Of a DNA stretch of 64,000 nucleotides, positions 1 to 7,487 are shown piece after piece; position 1 is the stretch's first letter, and each line of letters begins with the position of its first letter. Origin of the DNA: Flavobacterium xueshanense (GTDB lineage Bacteria > Bacteroidota > Bacteroidia > Flavobacteriales > Flavobacteriaceae); the NCBI RefSeq assembly GCF_900112975.1, contig NZ_FONQ01000003.1, forward strand, positions 32,579 through 96,578, read 5' to 3'. A program made the position numbers and the translations under genes. The notes below the pieces were generated by a model. It searched no databases, was not told the origin of the DNA, and saw only the letters and a list, made by a program, of their open reading frames with translations.

Positions 1-1056
1 TTGAAATATCTTTTAGAAAAAGGCTTAAATCCTTATACAGATCCCGATTTAACCTTGCTTGAAGACGACAAACCCGCTAACAATGCAACACCTGTAATAG
101 TTGTCCCAGAACCTGTCGCCGAAGTGGTGACGATTATTGAACCTGAAGTCAATGCACCAGAAGAACCTGTTTTGTCAATAAAGGAGGCTTTTGAATATGC
201 ATTAAAAATCAAGAAAAAATCACTCAATGATGTCTCTTATATAAATTATGAGGGAAGAATCAATCGATTTAAAAAATCTTTGGATGAAAATGAACCAGTA
301 ACATCGATTACTAGAAAAATTACGAACCAATACCTAAACGGCATTTTAGAAAATTCGAGTCCAAGAAATCGAAATAATTCAAGAATTGATTTAAGTTCCT
401 TATTTGAAGTTTTAACTAACGATGAAATAATCCCCGAAAATTTCATTAAGAAAATAAATATTCTGAAGGCTAAACCCGAAAGAAACAAGACGTATACTCC
501 AGAAATGCAAATGAATATTTATTCCTATCTGGAAACAAATGACCCCATTTTGTTATTATTCGTTAAATTCATTTGTTATAATTTCCTCCGACCAGTAGAG
601 GTTTGCCGATTGAAAGTTGGTGACCTAGATGTAAAAGACAAAAAACTTTACGTTAGAGCAAAAAACAAAGCCGTAAAAATCAAAATCATACCTGAAATCC
701 TTATTAATGACTTACCTGATTTGTCTAAATTAAATAAAGATCATTTTTTATTCACGCCTCATGAAATTGGAGCGGAATGGATCGCTACTGAAAACAATCG
801 AAGAGACAATTTTTCAAAAAAATTTAAAACAGTCGTTAAAGATCATTTCAAATTAGGTGCCGATTATGGTATGTATAGCTTTAGACATACTTTCATCACT
901 AAGTTGTACCGAGAACTACGCAAGAACTACTCCCCTTTCGAAACCAAGAGCAGACTGATGCTTATAACAGGCCATTCTACTATGACGGCACTAGAACAAT
1001 ATTTAAGAGATATTGATGCCGAATTACCTGAAGACTATTCTCATATGTTAGTATAA
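1..1056 (+). CDS. Tyrosine recombinase (island integrase), 5'-truncated by window edge
   Basis: Site-specific recombinase that probably integrates and excises this island. The reading frame is open from base 1, and its first residues look like the interior of a larger Bacteroidota integrase, so the TTG at base 1 is probably not the start; the arm-binding N-terminus is missing. A SAM-like core-binding domain covers about residues 60-150 and the catalytic domain about 165-345. Visible catalytic parts are the box I Arg in FLRPVEVCRL (about 195), the box II YSFRHT, which has Tyr where many family members have His, the His in TGHST (about 324) and the Tyr nucleophile in EQYLRDID (about 334). The tRNA-Met 3' fragment at 32,297-32,340 fits its expected target. 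The family call is firm; the link to that att site is inference. Confidence 0.9.
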   Translation: MKYLLEKGLNPYTDPDLTLLEDDKPANNATPVIVVPEPVAEVVTIIEPEVNAPEEPVLSIKEAFEYALKIKKKSLNDVSYINYEGRINRFKKSLDENEPVTSITRKITNQYLNGILENSSPRNRNNSRIDLSSLFEVLTNDEIIPENFIKKINILKAKPERNKTYTPEMQMNIYSYLETNDPILLLFVKFICYNFLRPVEVCRLKVGDLDVKDKKLYVRAKNKAVKIKIIPEILINDLPDLSKLNKDHFLFTPHEIGAEWIATENNRRDNFSKKFKTVVKDHFKLGADYGMYSFRHTFITKLYRELRKNYSPFETKSRLMLITGHSTMTALEQYLRDIDAELPEDYSHMLV

Positions 1057-1094
1057 ATCCGGATACCTATATTTTTAAAGAATGAATCCTTATT

Positions 1095-1130
1095 CCCGTT
1101 AACGGTAAACAAATCTCCGTTAGCGGGTTT
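1095..1130 (+). terminator. Possible terminator of the integrase gene
   Basis: CCCGTTAACGG and CCGTTAGCGGG form an 11-bp stem with one mismatch around an 11-base loop, followed by TTTCTT, 39 bases after the integrase stop. The T-run is short, so this is a weak intrinsic-terminator candidate. The pair at 1235-1258, followed by TTTTC, is a second candidate. Confidence 0.4.
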
Positions 1131-1258
1131 CTTGGTTACTGAGAAATAACTACTCTTCTATAAGAAAATTACACGGCAAAACCGTCAATCTCCGTCAACG
1201 GTAGAAAAAAAGTACGTTAACGGACTGAAAATCCCCCGTTGACGGAACCGTTAACGGG
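1095..1258. repeat. Six CCGTTRACGG palindromic decamers in three inverted pairs
   Basis: Copies are CCGTTAACGG (1096-1105), CCGTTAGCGG (1117-1126), CCGTCAACGG (1192-1201), ACGTTAACGG (1214-1223), CCGTTGACGG (1236-1245) and CCGTTAACGG (1248-1257), with a partial CCGTCAATC at 1182-1190. Each neighbouring pair also forms an inverted repeat extended by one base (C...G, T...A, C...G). Such arrays are typical of protein-binding sites for a recombinase, accessory factor or regulator, but two of the pairs could also fold as terminators. Confidence 0.75.
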
Positions 1259-1295
1259 TTTTCTCCAAACTTAACTTTTTACATATTTATTTTAA

Positions 1296-1330
1296 GCAAT
1301 ACCACTAAAATTGGGTGTAGTAAATCTCAT
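1296..1330 (+). repeat. Left copy of a 35-bp imperfect direct repeat bracketing the Ter block
   Basis: The segment starting GCAATACCACTAAAATTGGG matches 16,738-16,773 with three mismatches and one single-base gap. Together the two copies enclose the HTH gene and the entire Ter cluster. No gene overlaps it. Confidence 0.7.
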
Positions 1331-1575
1331 ATAATTAGTAAGATTTATTGTAAACTAGATAATTAATAAGTAATAAATAATTTTTTTTCATCAAATGAGG
1401 AAAACCGTAAAGAAACAATTTTTATTGAAAGTAAGTTTGACACATTAATTTAAATCTAGTGATGATAATGACTTGAGTTAAGAATTTTACTAAAAACGTA
1501 CATTATTAAATTTTGTTAATAAAATCTTACGCACTGCAACTTGATTGCAGTAGATTCCTCTAAAATTGTTGAAAT

Positions 1576-1791
1576 ATGGATATCAGAATTATAAAAAGAC
1601 TGCATGACTTTGTAATAACTGAACGAACAGGAACACCAAAGGAACTTGCTTTAAAGTTAGGACTCTCTGAAAGAAGCGTTTACAACTATATTTCATACAT
1701 GAAAAACGAAATGAATGCTCCAATAACTTATGATAATCAAAAAGGAAATTATTTTTATAAAAGAGTGTGTGAATTGAATTTTGAAGGATAA
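1576..1791 (+). CDS. Small winged-helix/HTH DNA-binding protein
   Basis: This 71-residue protein is mostly one helix-turn-helix of the HTH_11/DeoR type. The segment GTPKELALKLGLSERSVYNY (about residues 19-38) shows the helix-turn-recognition-helix pattern, and a short wing-like region follows (YDNQKGNYFYK). Such small proteins are common in Bacteroidota islands. It lies between the repeat array and the first terD gene, on the same strand and 64 bases upstream of terD, so it may regulate the Ter cluster or the island. The family is well supported; the target is inference. Confidence 0.75.
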   Translation: MDIRIIKRLHDFVITERTGTPKELALKLGLSERSVYNYISYMKNEMNAPITYDNQKGNYFYKRVCELNFEG

Positions 1792-1855
1792 TCCCTGAAA
1801 ATATTCTTAAAGAATCGGAGAAAGGTAAAATCTATAAATCTTAAAATTTTAATAC

Positions 1856-2431
1856 ATGGCAATAAATTTACAGAAAGGACAAAAAATTGATATTGGATTA
1901 TCAAAAATAACTGTTGGATTAGGTTGGGATCCAAATGAAGGTACTGGTCACGACTTTGACTTAGACGCTTCCGCTATCATGATTAACGGAAATAGAAAAC
2001 TAATTTCAGAAAATCATTTTATTTTTTATAATAATCTAAAATCTCCAGATGGTTCGTTAGAACATACAGGCGATGACCCTACCGGAGGCAGTACTGATGG
2101 AGATGATGATGAAGCTATAAAAGTTGATTTATCAAAAATTGACATAGAAGTTAGTGAAATTCTATTTGTCGTAACCATTGAAGATTTTGCGACTAGAAAA
2201 CAAAATTTCGGACAAGTTAGAGGATCATACATTCGAATTGTAGATGATGCAAGTGGTGAAGAAATTGCCAAATATGAGTTGGATGAAGATTTTTCAATTG
2301 AAACTGGAGTTGAATTTGGAAGATTATATAAAAGAAATGGACAATGGAAATTTGAAGCTTCTGGAATTGGATATAAGGCGAATTTAAGTTTCTTTTTAGA
2401 AAAATATTACTCGGGACAAATTATAAAATAA
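1856..2431 (+). CDS. terD: TerD-family stress protein (copy 1)
   Basis: TerD proteins are cytoplasmic calcium-binding beta-sandwich proteins of the tellurite-resistance and chemical-stress systems, proposed to assemble at the membrane with TerC. The 191 residues match the family length. Visible marks are the start MAINLQKGQ, the GLGWDPN motif, DFDLDASAIM, and the acidic DGDDDE loop (about residues 81-86) that belongs to the calcium sites. The ATG is chosen because MAINLQKGQ is shared by all four TerD proteins here. It leads a tightly packed gene run, with copy 2 only 3 bases downstream. Together copies 1 and 2 resemble the pair at 5503-6676. Confidence 0.95.
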   Translation: MAINLQKGQKIDIGLSKITVGLGWDPNEGTGHDFDLDASAIMINGNRKLISENHFIFYNNLKSPDGSLEHTGDDPTGGSTDGDDDEAIKVDLSKIDIEVSEILFVVTIEDFATRKQNFGQVRGSYIRIVDDASGEEIAKYELDEDFSIETGVEFGRLYKRNGQWKFEASGIGYKANLSFFLEKYYSGQIIK

Positions 2432-2434
2432 AAA

Positions 2435-3100
2435 ATGGCAATAAATCTTCAAAAAGGTCAAACAATTGACCTGCGTAAAAATGATAAAGGGGAAACTTTT
2501 GATTTAGCAACTGTTACTATAGGTCTGGGCTGGGATGTTAAACAAAAAGATAGTGGTTTTTTAACTAAACTTTTTGGCGGAGCCAAAGAAGAAGAATATG
2601 ATCTGGATGCAATTGCTTTCTTACTAGACAGTAATGGAAAAGTTGCAAATATAGGAAGAACAGCTAATGTAAATAACCGTCAGATAGGCCTTTATGAAGG
2701 TGATATTATTTATTTCAATTCTTTAAAACATCCGTCAGGCCATATTTGGTTAACTGGTGATAACAGAACTGGTGAAGGCGATGGTGATGATGAACAAATA
2801 ATTGTGAAATTGGATTCTTTAGATCAACGTTACCAAAAAATCTTGTTTCTAGTAACCATTTACCAAGGGAAACAAAATAATCAACATTTTGGTTTGGTTG
2901 AGAATGCATTTATTAGAGCTGTTGATGCTAGAGGAAAAGAAATTGCAAAATTTAATCTATCAGGAGATGCATCAATGAATGGAATGTGTTCAATGGTATT
3001 TGCAGAGGCATATAGAAAAGAGAAAGAATGGAAATTTAGAGCAATTGGAGAACCTAAACATACAGACAATTTTGTCGATATTTTAAAATCATATACTTGA
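2435..3100 (+). CDS. TerD-family stress protein (copy 2, longer variant)
   Basis: This 221-residue TerD-like protein keeps MAINLQKGQ, TIGLGWD, EYDLDAIAFLLD and the acidic GEGDGDDEQI calcium loop (about 110-119). It has an insert after GLGWDVKQK (residues about 38-55) with a GFLTKLFGGAKEEE segment, absent from copy 1 but matched by a shorter insert in copy 4. It is probably a partner or divergent paralogue of copy 1. Its stop codon overlaps the next gene (TTGA), which points to translational coupling. Confidence 0.92.
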   Translation: MAINLQKGQTIDLRKNDKGETFDLATVTIGLGWDVKQKDSGFLTKLFGGAKEEEYDLDAIAFLLDSNGKVANIGRTANVNNRQIGLYEGDIIYFNSLKHPSGHIWLTGDNRTGEGDGDDEQIIVKLDSLDQRYQKILFLVTIYQGKQNNQHFGLVENAFIRAVDARGKEIAKFNLSGDASMNGMCSMVFAEAYRKEKEWKFRAIGEPKHTDNFVDILKSYT

Positions 3101-3762
3101 AAATAGATCATAAAAATTTCAGTCATTTTTCCTATGATTTATGGTTAACACTGATAAAGTCAAATCCTCAATTTAAGAGTAAAAGAAATCTATTATTTAA
3201 AGATTTTTTTGATGTTGAATGTAGCATTGAAAAAGTTACTGAGGTAGTAAGATATTATGATGTTTTATGCAATAATATCAACGAGAATAACGGACTTAAC
3301 ATTGACACTTATGAAATTTATTACTTTATTCTTAATGCATTAAATGTCAAAGTAAATGATATTGACACAAAACAACTCAATCTGTTTTATAAAGAAACAG
3401 AGCTGCTATTTATGGAATACAAACCGCAGTTGGTTTTTCCTAAAATCGACTCTCTTTTTGAAGAGATAAAAGCGCAGGGTAAGACAATGAATATTTTAAG
3501 TAATACTGGATTTATAAAGGGCTACACCTTAAGAAAAATAATTGCGGATTATGGATTGGAGCAGTATTTCAGTTTTCAAATATATTCTGATGAAGTAGGA
3601 TTTTCGAAACCTAATCATAAGATTTTTCAATTAGTCTATGATCAAATAAATAGTTCTAATGAAATAACCAAAAAAGAAGTTTTGCATATCGGAGATAATA
3701 GTATTGCAGACTACGATGGCGCAATAAAATTTGGATTTGCAGCACACCTACTAAAAATATAA
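3097..3762 (+). CDS. HAD-superfamily hydrolase of the Ter cluster
   Basis: A haloacid-dehalogenase-type phosphatase of 221 residues. Motif I is YDLWLTL (Asp nucleophile near residue 10; the second motif Asp is replaced by Trp, common in this subgroup). The Ser/Thr motif is ILSNTG (about 131-136), motif III Lys lies near SKPNHKIF (about 169), and motif IV is HIGDNSIADYDGA (about 200-212). It starts with TTG overlapping the terD stop; no ATG lies nearby. HAD and phosphoribosyltransferase genes recur together in Ter clusters, where they have been proposed to make or process a nucleotide-like small molecule. The substrate is unknown. Confidence 0.85.
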   Translation: MKIDHKNFSHFSYDLWLTLIKSNPQFKSKRNLLFKDFFDVECSIEKVTEVVRYYDVLCNNINENNGLNIDTYEIYYFILNALNVKVNDIDTKQLNLFYKETELLFMEYKPQLVFPKIDSLFEEIKAQGKTMNILSNTGFIKGYTLRKIIADYGLEQYFSFQIYSDEVGFSKPNHKIFQLVYDQINSSNEITKKEVLHIGDNSIADYDGAIKFGFAAHLLKI

Positions 3763-3765
3763 AAA

Positions 3766-4572
3766 GTGAATAAAAGCTATAGCCTACATAAAATAATTGA
3801 AGAAGAAAACTATCCATTTCCGGCTGAAGAATACAGCTGGTTTAAATTTGGCGACAAATATTTTGCAGAAAAATTTGCTAAAGAATTATTTAATGGATTT
3901 GTTGAAAAACACCATGATCTGCTTTTATCGAATATTGAAATTATTATTTTGCCAAGTCCATATCTATCGATACCAACGGCATCGAATTTTTTATGTTACT
4001 ACTTCAAAAAAGAACTTAATAGTTTTTTATTTAAGAACAGTAAAAAAGCAAGTATTGAATCTAAAATTTATAGAAATCAAACTTATGTAACAGATTATGG
4101 TAATCTAGATTTTGAAGAAAGAGTGAAATTAATCTCTAATGATACCTACTACATTGATAGAAATTTTATCGAAGGTAAATTATGCATTTTTGTTGATGAC
4201 ATCAAGATTACAGGAAGTCATGAACATACAGTGAATAAAATTTTGAATCAATACAACATTAATGGAGACTTTGTTTTTGTTTATTTCGCTGAATTAACAA
4301 ATAAAAAAATTCATCCTAAAATTGAAAACCACTACAACTATTATGCAGTCAAGAGTGTAAAAGATATTGTCAATATAATAAACAGAGCACATTTTCAATA
4401 TAATACACGAATAGTAAAATTCATTTTAAGCCTTAATGAAGATGAGTTTTCTTATCTAATAAACAATATTAGTACTAAAAAAAGCAGTGATTTATTTCAT
4501 TTAGCAATTAGTAATAATTATCACCAAATAACGGAATACCAAAACAATATTAATACAATCAAAACAGTCTAA
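3766..4572 (+). CDS. Phosphoribosyltransferase-like protein of the Ter cluster
   Basis: A 268-residue protein with a PRPP-binding loop FVDDIKITGSHE (about residues 143-154), the signature of type I phosphoribosyltransferases, in which two acidic residues contact the ribose of PRPP. The GTG start is chosen because it follows the HAD stop by 3 bases and gives the full-length N-terminus. The C-terminal 90 residues (EDEFSYLINNI onward) form a separate helical part. Its pairing with the upstream HAD gene matches the Ter biosynthetic module described for other bacteria, but the ATP-grasp enzymes usual in that module are not in this window. The product is unknown. Confidence 0.78.
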   Translation: MNKSYSLHKIIEEENYPFPAEEYSWFKFGDKYFAEKFAKELFNGFVEKHHDLLLSNIEIIILPSPYLSIPTASNFLCYYFKKELNSFLFKNSKKASIESKIYRNQTYVTDYGNLDFEERVKLISNDTYYIDRNFIEGKLCIFVDDIKITGSHEHTVNKILNQYNINGDFVFVYFAELTNKKIHPKIENHYNYYAVKSVKDIVNIINRAHFQYNTRIVKFILSLNEDEFSYLINNISTKKSSDLFHLAISNNYHQITEYQNNINTIKTV

Positions 4573-4577
4573 AGGAT

Positions 4578-5120
4578 ATGTTTAAATCTAAAATAGAGAA
4601 TCATTTAATATTGAAAAAAAACATAATATTTATTTTTCTTTTTATTCTTGCATTTAACGGTATCATTTATTCCCAGCAATACGCAATAACGGTTGAAAAG
4701 TTAAATGTAAGGGAAAATCCCGATAAGAATTCAAATGTCATCGGGAGCTATTATGTAAATGATACAGTTACCGTTTTTTCTAAGGAAGGAAGCTGGTTGA
4801 AAATTAAACTAAATAATAAAGATGGATTTATAAATGCAAAATATGTAACGAAAATTATAGGAAAAGAAGATCAAAATATTGAAAAAGGATTTAAATCAGG
4901 CTTTAAAAAAGTATTTTTTAATTCATTTATCATTCTATGCATAATTTTTTTCGTGTACAATACTTACAAAAAGAGAATAGCCGATTCGAGGTATAAATCA
5001 GGTTATAGAGAAGGTAAAATTTCCTTTCGAGAGTATCTTACATATGGGACATATTCCTTAATCATAAGCTTAGTAATAGGATTAACGAGCGGAATTATTA
5101 CCTGGATATCAACATTTTAA
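4578..5120 (+). CDS. Membrane protein with bacterial SH3 domain
   Basis: This 180-residue protein has a hydrophobic N-terminal segment (about 16-30, FIFLFILAFNGIIYS) that is a signal peptide or anchor, then an SH3b domain (about 37-95) recognisable from LNVRENPDKNSNVIG and DGFINAKYV. Two hydrophobic segments follow, at about 113-128 and 158-176. SH3b domains bind peptides or cell-wall components, so the domain probably faces the periplasm. It lies 5 bases after the phosphoribosyltransferase gene. The exact role in the Ter system is unknown. Confidence 0.75.
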   Translation: MFKSKIENHLILKKNIIFIFLFILAFNGIIYSQQYAITVEKLNVRENPDKNSNVIGSYYVNDTVTVFSKEGSWLKIKLNNKDGFINAKYVTKIIGKEDQNIEKGFKSGFKKVFFNSFIILCIIFFVYNTYKKRIADSRYKSGYREGKISFREYLTYGTYSLIISLVIGLTSGIITWISTF

Positions 5121-5122
5121 TT

Positions 5123-5464
5123 ATGACATTAGTTAAATCCAAATCTTCTATTGTAGCATTATTCGTAAACGGATATTTACCTCATATTATTAACCCATGG
5201 ATAATAATAATTGATTTTGAAAATGAGATAATAACTGTAGAAAAAAGAAACTGGTATTTTATTGGAAGTGATAAAAATGAAATTGCCTTTAGGTTTATTA
5301 GAAACATTAGAACTAACGAACATCTTTTTGGTGCAAATATTAGCATAAGAGCTACAGGGGGGTGGGTTTCTGCATATTATCTACCAAAATCAGATGTTAA
5401 AAATATTAAGGATTTATTATTTGCATACAATAAAACTAAAAAAAGCTCAATGATTTTTTCATAA
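5123..5464 (+). CDS. Hypothetical protein, possible PH-like fold
   Basis: A 113-residue protein of unknown function, 2 bases after the SH3 gene. The alternating hydrophobic pattern (WIIIIDFENEIITVEKRNW, then AFRFIRNIRTNEHLFG and ISIRATGG) suggests an all-beta protein ending in a helix, as in bacterial PH-like domains. This is pattern-based only. It has no signal peptide or clear membrane segment. Confidence 0.5.
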   Translation: MTLVKSKSSIVALFVNGYLPHIINPWIIIIDFENEIITVEKRNWYFIGSDKNEIAFRFIRNIRTNEHLFGANISIRATGGWVSAYYLPKSDVKNIKDLLFAYNKTKKSSMIFS

Positions 5465-5502
5465 AAAATAGAATATTTAACTAATAACAAAACTATAATA
5501 TT

Positions 5503-6057
5503 ATGGCAATTAATTTACAGAAAGGACAGCGTGAAAACATTAACGCTCCAAAATTCACAATTGGTTTGGGATGGGACACAAACAGCAGTTCAACCGGATC
5601 TAGTTTTGATTTAGATGCTTCTGTTTTCATTTTAGGAGAGAATAAAAAAGTTCTTTCGGATGCTCATTTTGTTTATTACAATAACCTAAAATCTCCAGGT
5701 GAATCAGTTACTCATAAAGGTGATAATTTAGATGGCGATGGTGATGGTGATGATGAACAAATACAAATTGATCTGACAAAAATTGACTCAACGGCTAAAG
5801 AGATTTGCATAGTGGTTACTATCCATGATGCAGAAAGCAGAAAACAAAACTTCGGTCAGGTTCGAAATTCATTTATTAGAATTGTAGATGATAGCAACAA
5901 TACTGAGTTAGTAAAGTATGAATTAGAAGAAGATTTCTCAATAGAAACAGCGGTTGAATTTGGCAGAATTTACAATAAAGATGGTCAGTGGAAATTCGAA
6001 GCAATCGGAATGGGACAAAAAGGAGGGCTTGAAGATTTTTTAAATAAATATAACTAA
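5503..6057 (+). CDS. terD: TerD-family stress protein (copy 3)
   Basis: 184 residues, close in sequence to copy 1: MAINLQKGQ, FTIGLGWDTN, SFDLDASVFI, HFVYYNNLKSPG, GDGDGDDEQIQIDL (calcium loop about 78-91), RKQNFGQVRNSFIRIVDD and WKFEAIGMGQ. It follows a 38-base gap after the PH-like gene, so a second promoter is possible, and copy 4 follows 7 bases downstream. The order short TerD then divergent TerD repeats that of copies 1 and 2, which points to an ancient duplication of the pair. Confidence 0.95.
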   Translation: MAINLQKGQRENINAPKFTIGLGWDTNSSSTGSSFDLDASVFILGENKKVLSDAHFVYYNNLKSPGESVTHKGDNLDGDGDGDDEQIQIDLTKIDSTAKEICIVVTIHDAESRKQNFGQVRNSFIRIVDDSNNTELVKYELEEDFSIETAVEFGRIYNKDGQWKFEAIGMGQKGGLEDFLNKYN

Positions 6058-6064
6058 ATAAAAA

Positions 6065-6676
6065 ATGGCAATAAATCTTCAAAAAGGACAGCGCATAAAC
6101 CTTGAAAAAACTAATGGTTCTAAACTCCAAAATATCTGTGTTGGTATTAACTGGGGAGCAATTGAGAAAAAAGGATGGCTAGGAGGAATATCCAAAGAAG
6201 CAGTCGATTTAGACGCATCTTGCGCTTTGTACGATGACAATAAAAATTTATTGGAAATCATTTACTTCGGGAATCTTAGATCAAAAGATGGTGCAATAGC
6301 GCATAGCGGTGATGATTTAACCGGAGATTTGGGTGGTGACGATGGATTGGATAATGAAATTATCACCCTTGATTTTTCAAGACTAAATCCATCAGTTAGT
6401 TCTGTTGCATTTGTTTTAAATAGTTTTCAAGGACATGATTTTGGAACAATTCCATTTGCTTCAATCCGTATTTATGAAGGAACCCCAAAAAGAGTGAACG
6501 AAGTTTTTGCAAAATTTGATATTGCAAATGGTTCTGGTTTTGCAGGACATGTTTCTATGGTTATGGGTGTTTTCTACAAGAAAAATGGCGAATGGAAATT
6601 CAATGCTATTGGGGAACCTACAAAAGATAAAAAATTAGAACAAACAGTAAGAACAGTAACAGATCAATATTTATAA
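6065..6676 (+). CDS. TerD-family stress protein (copy 4, divergent)
   Basis: 203 residues with MAINLQKGQ, VGINWGA in place of GLGWD, VDLDASCALYDD, and the acidic loop DLGGDDGLDNEI (about 88-99) where calcium ligands are expected. A short insert (IEKKGWLGGISKEA) sits where copy 2 has its longer one. The first 30 bases around its start are nearly identical to those of copy 2. The first TerY gene starts 1 base after its stop. Confidence 0.92.
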   Translation: MAINLQKGQRINLEKTNGSKLQNICVGINWGAIEKKGWLGGISKEAVDLDASCALYDDNKNLLEIIYFGNLRSKDGAIAHSGDDLTGDLGGDDGLDNEIITLDFSRLNPSVSSVAFVLNSFQGHDFGTIPFASIRIYEGTPKRVNEVFAKFDIANGSGFAGHVSMVMGVFYKKNGEWKFNAIGEPTKDKKLEQTVRTVTDQYL

Positions 6677-6677
6677 A

Positions 6678-7316
6678 ATGAGAAGACTACCCGTATATTT
6701 ATTATTAGACACTTCTGGATCGATGTCAGGTGAACCAATTGAAGCCGTTAAAAACGGGGTTCAAATAATGATTAGTTCATTACGCCAAAATCCACAAGCG
6801 ATCGAAACTGCTTTTTTAAGTGTAATTACTTTTGATAGCACAGCACAACAAATCATTCCTTTAACTGATTTAGCCTCTTTTCAAATGGTGGACATAAAAG
6901 CTACAGGGGTAACGGCTCTTGGAGAAGCTTTAAAATTGGTTGCAAATAAAATTGAAAATGAAGTCCAAAAAACAACTACCGAGCAAAAAGGTGACTGGAA
7001 ACCGTTAGTATTTATCATGACCGATGGTATCCCTACTGATGATTGGCAAAGTGGTTTGAATGAATTCAAAAAATCTAAAGTTGCTTTTACTGTAGCATGT
7101 GCAGCTGGTAGTGGAGCAGACACAGATATTTTAAAGCAAATCACAGAAAATGTAGTGAGTTTAGATACTGCAGATAGCGCTAGTATTGGTAAATTCTTTC
7201 AATGGGTAACTGCCTCTATTGGTGTTAGTTCAACAAAAGTAGAAGATTCTGGAAAAGAGGTTACAGGTTTAAGTGAGCTTCCTCCTCCTCCATCTGAATT
7301 AAATATTGTTGTTTAA
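6678..7316 (+). CDS. TerY-type von Willebrand A protein (1)
   Basis: A 212-residue vWA domain protein. The MIDAS metal site is seen as DTSGS (residues 11-15), with the later Thr near GVTALGEAL (about 79) and Asp in MTDGIPTDDW (about 115). TerY proteins are metal-dependent protein-binding modules that work with TerD, a kinase and a PP2C phosphatase in Ter signalling. The C-terminus is a short proline tail, LPPPPSELNIVV, which recurs in the second TerY protein and may be a docking peptide. It starts with ATG right after terD copy 4. Confidence 0.92.
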   Translation: MRRLPVYLLLDTSGSMSGEPIEAVKNGVQIMISSLRQNPQAIETAFLSVITFDSTAQQIIPLTDLASFQMVDIKATGVTALGEALKLVANKIENEVQKTTTEQKGDWKPLVFIMTDGIPTDDWQSGLNEFKKSKVAFTVACAAGSGADTDILKQITENVVSLDTADSASIGKFFQWVTASIGVSSTKVEDSGKEVTGLSELPPPPSELNIVV

Positions 7317-7327
7317 ATTTTAATACC

Positions 7328-7486
7328 ATGAGCAAATTTGGATTTTCATTTTCATGGAGCAGACTTTTAGGTATTTCTGGCGCCAAGCAAAGTTTTGCTA
7401 GGCGCACAGGAGTTCCTACTTCAAGAGGAGGAATAGAGCGAAAATTGGGAAATATGATAATTAAATCATTATTTGGAAAAAAGTAA
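7328..7486 (+). CDS. Small basic protein between two TerY genes
   Basis: A 52-residue open frame, ATG to TAA, fills the gap between the two TerY genes, 11 bases after the first and ending 1 base before the second. The product is rich in Gly, Ser, Lys and Arg (MSKFGFSFSWSRLLGISGAK, then RRTGVPTSRGGIERKLGNMI) with no Cys and no clear membrane segment. Tight spacing and plausible composition support a real gene. I do not recognise the family. Confidence 0.6.
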   Translation: MSKFGFSFSWSRLLGISGAKQSFARRTGVPTSRGGIERKLGNMIIKSLFGKK

Positions 7487-7487
7487 A

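Larger units (their letters stand above)
1057..1575. other. Repeat-rich intergenic region downstream of the integrase
   Basis: This 519-base stretch has no convincing gene. It holds three inverted pairs of a CCGTTRACGG palindrome (1,095-1,258), the left copy of a 35-bp repeat also found at 16,738 (1,296-1,330), and then very AT-rich DNA up to the small HTH gene, whose promoter probably lies here. No exact TAnnTTTG box was found in that part. Confidence 0.6.

Noticed and set aside
7473..7487. Upstream TTG start for the second TerY protein
   Set aside because: It would overlap the end of the small basic gene and add residues absent from the other TerY proteins; ATG at 7488 gives the shared MRRLPVY start.
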